DNA from: Bacillota bacterium
GTDB taxonomy: Bacteria > Bacillota > Clostridia > Peptostreptococcales > Anaerovoracaceae
Length of the DNA: 8,295 bases
Assembly: GCA_017431395.1 (NCBI GenBank)
Contig: JAFRLD010000035.1
Span: forward strand, 1-8,295
Reading direction: 5' to 3'
The notes under the pieces were generated by a model, which saw nothing but the letters and a program-made list of their open reading frames with translations, was not told the DNA's origin and made no database searches. Position numbers and translations under genes: made by a program. Shown here one piece after another: positions 5,175 to 8,295 of the stretch. Numbering within the stretch: the first letter of the stretch is position 1; each line of letters begins with the position of its first letter.

Positions 5175-6314
5175 ATGTACAAAAATGCATTACGAGCCGC
5201 CTGGGCTGAAATCAATGTAACCAACCTGGACTTCAACATCCGCAAGATCCGTGAGAAAGTCGGACCGAACCGCAAGATCACAGGGATCATCAAGGCGGAC
5301 GGATACGGTCATGGCAGTGTGAAGGTCGCCGATGTCCTTCGCGCCAATGGAGTCACATCCTTCGGTGTAGCTACCCTGTCAGAAGCCATCCGCCTGAGAG
5401 AGGCAGGCTTCACCGCCGAGGAGATCATGGTCATCGGACTTACACCGGATCCGTACGTCGATACACTGGTCGAATACGATCTGACCTGTGTGACCGGAAG
5501 CTACAGTAATGCGAAAGCGATCTCCGATGCCGCCGAGAAGGCAGGCAAGGTCGTGAACGGATACATCGTATGCGATACCGGTATGGGCCGTATTGGGTAT
5601 CAGCCGGAAGATCCGAAGGCGGTCGAGGAGGCGGTCCAGATCAGCCGGCTCCCGAACTTCCACGTGCAGGGGATCTTCTCCCACTTCGCGACGGCGGACG
5701 CAGCCGACAAGACATATGCTTCCATGCAGGAGTCCAGATTCCTGGGATTCTACAAGAAGCTGATCGACAGAGACATCAAGATCCCGTTCCGGACGCTGGC
5801 CAACAGCGCGGCCATCATGGAGATCCCATCGGCCCACTTCGATCAGGTCCGCCCGGGCATCATCCTCTACGGATGCTATCCTTCGCATGAAGTTGACAAG
5901 AACCAGCTGGAGCTTAAGCCGGCGATGTCCGTCAAGGGCAACATCGTCCACCTGAAGAAGGTCCCGGCCGGCACCACCGTCAGCTATGGACGCAGATACA
6001 CGGCTACGAAAGAAAGCCTGATCGCCACCGTTCCGCTCGGATACGCGGACGGCTTCCCGCGCCCGTACTCCATGAAGGGCAAGGTCATCGTCAATGGCGT
6101 CGCCTGCCCGATCGCAGGAAACATCTGTATGGACCAGTTCATGGTCGATGTCACGAGCGTACCTTACGTTCGTCCTGGCGATGAGGTCACCATCATGGGC
6201 AGAGACGGCATCCACGAGATCCTGGCAGATGACATCGCTGATGCCACCGGCACCATCAACTACGAGATCGTGTGCGCGTTCGGACAGCGGCTGCCGAAGG
6301 TATACGTCTATTAA
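5175..6314 (+). CDS. alr: Alanine racemase, biosynthetic
   Basis: This PLP enzyme interconverts L- and D-alanine in the cytoplasm and so supplies D-alanine for peptidoglycan. The 379-residue length is usual for the family. Lys40 in IIKADGYGHG is the PLP-binding lysine, and Tyr271 in TTVSYGRRY is the second catalytic base. Other conserved signatures are DTGMGRIG, GIFSHFATAD, NSAAIMEIP, VRPGIILYG, VPLGYADGFPR and GNICMDQFMVDV. The start is supported by the family-typical opening RAAWAEINVTNLDFNI, even though no ribosome site is close; no in-frame alternative start lies between 5139 and 5175. It is preceded by an extended -10 promoter and appears to be transcribed alone, converging on the oxidoreductase operon. 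Confidence 0.96.
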   Translation: MYKNALRAAWAEINVTNLDFNIRKIREKVGPNRKITGIIKADGYGHGSVKVADVLRANGVTSFGVATLSEAIRLREAGFTAEEIMVIGLTPDPYVDTLVEYDLTCVTGSYSNAKAISDAAEKAGKVVNGYIVCDTGMGRIGYQPEDPKAVEEAVQISRLPNFHVQGIFSHFATADAADKTYASMQESRFLGFYKKLIDRDIKIPFRTLANSAAIMEIPSAHFDQVRPGIILYGCYPSHEVDKNQLELKPAMSVKGNIVHLKKVPAGTTVSYGRRYTATKESLIATVPLGYADGFPRPYSMKGKVIVNGVACPIAGNICMDQFMVDVTSVPYVRPGDEVTIMGRDGIHEILADDIADATGTINYEIVCAFGQRLPKVYVY

Positions 6315-6328
6315 CGAAATGGGGCGGA

Positions 6329-6355
6329 CGGTCAGAACCGTCAGAACGGTCAAAT
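6329..6355. repeat. Three tandem 9-bp repeats after alr
   Basis: CGGTCAGAA, CCGTCAGAA and CGGTCAAAT follow each other directly, 14 bp after the alr stop. They also form short ACCGT/ACGGT inverted repeats. Probably slippage or part of the 3' untranslated region. Confidence 0.6.
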
Positions 6356-6389
6356 TCTCAGAACCCAATAAACAGCTTACGAACATACA

Positions 6390-6421
6390 CGAACCCTGCA
6401 TGACGGATCATGCAGGGTTCG
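6390..6421. terminator. Strong hairpin between convergent alr and oxidoreductase operon
   Basis: CGAACCCTGCATGA (6390-6403) pairs perfectly over 14 bp with TCATGCAGGGTTCG (6408-6421) around the loop CGGA. It lies 75 bp after the alr stop and 72 bp after the gamma-subunit stop of the opposite strand, as expected for a shared bidirectional terminator. Neither side has a clean T-tract, so termination may be inefficient or depend on other factors; it may also stabilise 3' ends. Confidence 0.6.
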
Positions 6422-6493
6422 CGCTTACTATGGAATGTTAGGTATGTAGAACCACCAGAAGTCACTCCTCAGAAAACTCCTGATGGGATCTTA

Positions 6494-7072
6494 TCAGGCC
6501 GATTTTCTCGCCAAATGCATGGCCGGCTGATTCTCGTTACGCTCTTCAAGAAGCGCGGACATTCTCTGATAGCCGGCTTCGAAGGCATCGATGTTGAAGC
6601 CCGCGATACTGGCGGAGAAGTTCTTCTCGATCTCCGCTCTGATGGCAGGTGCATGGACCTTCGGCAGCAGCCGGGTCAGCGCTCCCAGGATCACGATGTT
6701 GACTACGAATGGTTTCCCCATCTCCTCTGCGATCTCCGTCGCAGGGATCCGGTAGTGGACCGGATCATCCGACTCAACCAGTGTGCTGTTGATGAGCACG
6801 AGCCCGTCTTTCGAAACCTCCTCGCTATACTTGTCGAATCCCACCTGATTCAGTGCGATGAACACATCCGCCGAGTCCACCTTCATATAGTCTATTTCTT
6901 CATCAGACACGACGACCTCCGCCTTGCAGGCGCCGCCCCTGGCTTCCGGTCCATAGCTCTGGGTCTGTGCAATATTGTAGTCTTCTCCCAGGCCATATCC
7001 TTTTGCCAGCAATACGGATGCCAGAATGACTCCCTGTCCTCCTGCACCTGCGAATCTCACGTTGATCCTCAT
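6494..7072 (-). CDS. 2-oxoacid:ferredoxin oxidoreductase, gamma subunit
   Basis: This 192-residue protein matches the gamma domain of 2-oxoacid:ferredoxin oxidoreductases (KorC/VorC type). It opens with the glycine-rich nucleotide-type loop FAGAGGQGV (7-15), followed by QTQSYGPEARGG (36-47), the family signature, and later PFVVNIVILGA. The gamma subunit completes the catalytic core and is thought to help with CoA binding. A ribosome site, AAAGGAG (7082-7088), lies 9 nt upstream of the ATG, 36 bp after the ferredoxin subunit stop. It is the last gene of the operon. Substrate (2-oxoglutarate, branched-chain 2-oxoacid or another) cannot be told from the sequence. Confidence 0.92.
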   Translation of the reverse strand: MRINVRFAGAGGQGVILASVLLAKGYGLGEDYNIAQTQSYGPEARGGACKAEVVVSDEEIDYMKVDSADVFIALNQVGFDKYSEEVSKDGLVLINSTLVESDDPVHYRIPATEIAEEMGKPFVVNIVILGALTRLLPKVHAPAIRAEIEKNFSASIAGFNIDAFEAGYQRMSALLEERNENQPAMHLARKSA

Positions 7073-7108
7073 CTTCTCGGTCTCCTTTCGCTTTTTCCCT
7101 GTTCTCAG

Positions 7109-7312
7109 TTAAGCTTCTACGTCGATCGCTCCGTCCGGGCAGAGCCTCTCACACATCCTGCAGCCGACACAAGTTTCCGGATCCTTCACATCCGGCATAG
7201 CCGTACCGTAGTTGTTACGTTTCTTGGATTTAACGAATATCTTCTTAGGGCATGCGTTGAGGCAGATGTTGCAGCCTTTGCAGCAGGCCTTATCGATCGT
7301 GATCTGTGACAT
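7109..7312 (-). CDS. Two-[4Fe-4S] ferredoxin subunit (delta) of the oxidoreductase
   Basis: This 67-residue protein has two complete CxxCxxCxxxCP motifs: Cys11, 14, 17, 21 and Cys48, 51, 54, 58. It therefore binds two [4Fe-4S] clusters, passing electrons between the catalytic subunits and free ferredoxin. Its ATG overlaps the beta-subunit TAA by one base (TAATG), so translation is coupled. Its position between beta and gamma is worth noting, since related operons often place this subunit first. Confidence 0.95.
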   Translation of the reverse strand: MSQITIDKACCKGCNICLNACPKKIFVKSKKRNNYGTAMPDVKDPETCVGCRMCERLCPDGAIDVEA

Positions 7313-8145
7313 TACCGAACCCCCTCTGCTTTCAGTTTCGCCTCGACCCGTTCCAGATACTCAGAGGCTTCCGGATCATAGTGCAGGAGCCCGATCGGGA
7401 TCTTGCCGTCTTTCAGGTCCGGCAGGCTACTGCCCGCAAGCTGCTCTTTTTCCCCTTTGTACACATAGGTCCCCTTCTTGTATCCGTCCATGATCTTCGA
7501 GGGCTCTTTCTCTCCGTAGACATTCTTACCGGCCTGGACCGGGCACTGGGACAGGACCTCGATAAAGGAGAATCCTTTGTGCGAGATGCCTTCCGCGATC
7601 GCCTTCTCCAGCTGGATCGGATGTGCCGTCGTCCATCTGGCGACATGGCTTGCACCGAGAGACGTTACCAGCCTGCAGCTGTCGATCGGCTCATCAATGC
7701 AGCCGAACGGGGACGTCTTCGTGCGCGCTTCCTTCGGTGTCGTCGGGGATTTCTGTCCGCCGGTCATGCCATAGATATAGTTGTTGACCATGATCACCGT
7801 CAGGTCGATGTTTCTCGCTGCCGCATGGAGCAGATGGTTGCCTCCGATGGCTACGCAGTCTCCGTCACCGGTAAAGACTACGATCTTCTTGTTCGGCTGC
7901 GCCAGCTTCAGTCCCTCTGCGAATGCGATCGCTCTCCCATGCATCGTGTGCATGACGTCAAGCTTGTAATAACATGGGATCCAGGAGGAGCAGCCGATGC
8001 CGCTGACGCAGGCGATGTCCTCGCGGATCCCTAGGCGTTCGAACGCCTCGATCGCTGCGTACTGGATGATTCCGTTGCCGCATCCCGGGCAGAACAGTGT
8101 CGGGAGGGATTCCGTCTTGATGTATTTCTCGTAGAGTTTATTCAT
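7312..8145 (-). CDS. 2-oxoacid:ferredoxin oxidoreductase, beta (TPP-binding) subunit
   Basis: This 277-residue subunit binds thiamine diphosphate and Mg2+ and carries out the decarboxylation that yields the acyl-CoA. The TPP motif runs from GDGD (93-96) to NN (121-122), followed by YIYGMTGGQKSPTTP (123-137), the usual signature. CPGCGNG (19-25), Cys52 in GIGCSSW and Cys201 in SQCPVQAG match the four cysteines that hold the proximal [4Fe-4S] cluster in related enzymes. The ribosome site is the GGAGGAGGAGGG stretch just upstream, inside the alpha-subunit gene, and the start overlaps that gene by 8 bp. The sequence fits the KorB/VorA group of multi-subunit enzymes rather than single-chain pyruvate oxidoreductases; the exact 2-oxoacid is unknown. 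Confidence 0.95.
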   Translation of the reverse strand: MNKLYEKYIKTESLPTLFCPGCGNGIIQYAAIEAFERLGIREDIACVSGIGCSSWIPCYYKLDVMHTMHGRAIAFAEGLKLAQPNKKIVVFTGDGDCVAIGGNHLLHAAARNIDLTVIMVNNYIYGMTGGQKSPTTPKEARTKTSPFGCIDEPIDSCRLVTSLGASHVARWTTAHPIQLEKAIAEGISHKGFSFIEVLSQCPVQAGKNVYGEKEPSKIMDGYKKGTYVYKGEKEQLAGSSLPDLKDGKIPIGLLHYDPEASEYLERVEAKLKAEGVR

Positions 8146-8295
8146 CGATGCCCTCCTCCTCCAGGATCTTATCCAGCAACTCTCTCGGTGTATGGATGTT
8201 GCCGCCGCACTTCGGCATGGAGATGACCTTCTGGTGCGTCAGCGCGCGTTCCACCTCCCGGCAGTACTTCCCGACATTCATCTCCGGTACGATCA
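8138..8295 (-). CDS. 2-oxoacid:ferredoxin oxidoreductase, alpha subunit (C-terminal part)
   Basis: The last 51 codons are visible, ending with TAA at 8138-8140; the rest lies beyond the window edge. IVPEMNVGKYCREVERAL and the later MPKCGGNIHTPRELLDKI match the C-terminal end of KorA/VorB-type alpha subunits (usually V.P.MN.G....EV followed by a G...P.E.L..I segment). It overlaps the beta subunit start by 8 bp, consistent with one coupled operon. Because gamma is a separate gene, this alpha is probably of the type without a fused gamma domain. Confidence 0.85.
   Translation of the reverse strand, partial: IVPEMNVGKYCREVERALTHQKVISMPKCGGNIHTPRELLDKILEEEGIDE

Noticed and set aside
5379..6401. 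Minus-strand 340-codon open frame opposite alr
   Set aside because: It covers alr, whose catalytic residues and family motifs are complete, and it has only shadow-frame composition.
6479..6498. CCTGAT/ATCAGG inverted repeat overlapping the gamma-subunit stop as a terminator
   Set aside because: The 6-bp stem is short and followed by no T-tract; the 14-bp hairpin at 6390-6421 is a much better candidate.

Overview
The window looks like a chromosomal segment from a strictly anaerobic, moderately GC-rich Firmicute, most likely a member of the Clostridia. The basis is a ferredoxin-linked 2-oxoacid oxidoreductase operon, strong AGGAGG-type ribosome binding sites, sigma-A-like promoters, and a bacterial-Ig/fibronectin-type surface protein. 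This placement is an inference; no rRNA or other marker gene is present. All of the main enzymes are housekeeping or central-metabolism types, and I see no phage, transposon, CRISPR or defence genes.

Left part (1-3980): the C-terminus of a plus-strand membrane protein, probably a ClC-type chloride channel, overlaps by 20 bp the 3' end of a minus-strand operon that runs leftward from about 3952. The operon encodes a membrane-anchored surface protein with fibronectin-like and Ig-like domains and a propeller-like C-terminal half, then a PgeF/YfiH-type laccase-domain protein, then TilS (tRNA-Ile lysidine synthetase). A near-consensus promoter (TTGACC, 17 bp, TATAAT) drives it and shows that the surface protein starts at a TTG at 3904 rather than at 3952. 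A perfect 10-bp inverted repeat lies one base upstream of the -35 box.

Middle (3981-5174): a small plus-strand gene encodes a 95-residue cysteine-free protein resembling the C-terminal tail of anaerobic ribonucleotide reductase, and it ends in a clear intrinsic terminator. The next roughly 740 bp have no convincing gene. They hold four tandem 105-bp units, each carrying the paired sites TTCGCGATT / AATCGCGAA at fixed spacing, then three tandem 26-bp units, then the promoter and leader of alr. The 105-bp array is the most unusual thing in the window.

Right part (5175-8295): alr (alanine racemase, supplying D-alanine for peptidoglycan) is on the plus strand. It converges on a minus-strand 2-oxoacid:ferredoxin oxidoreductase operon in the order alpha (partial), beta, two-cluster ferredoxin subunit, gamma. 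The first three genes are packed tightly (8-bp and 1-bp overlaps), and gamma follows after 36 bp. A 14-bp perfect hairpin sits between the convergent units. The complex would oxidatively decarboxylate a 2-oxoacid to an acyl-CoA, or run in reverse, using ferredoxin as the electron carrier.
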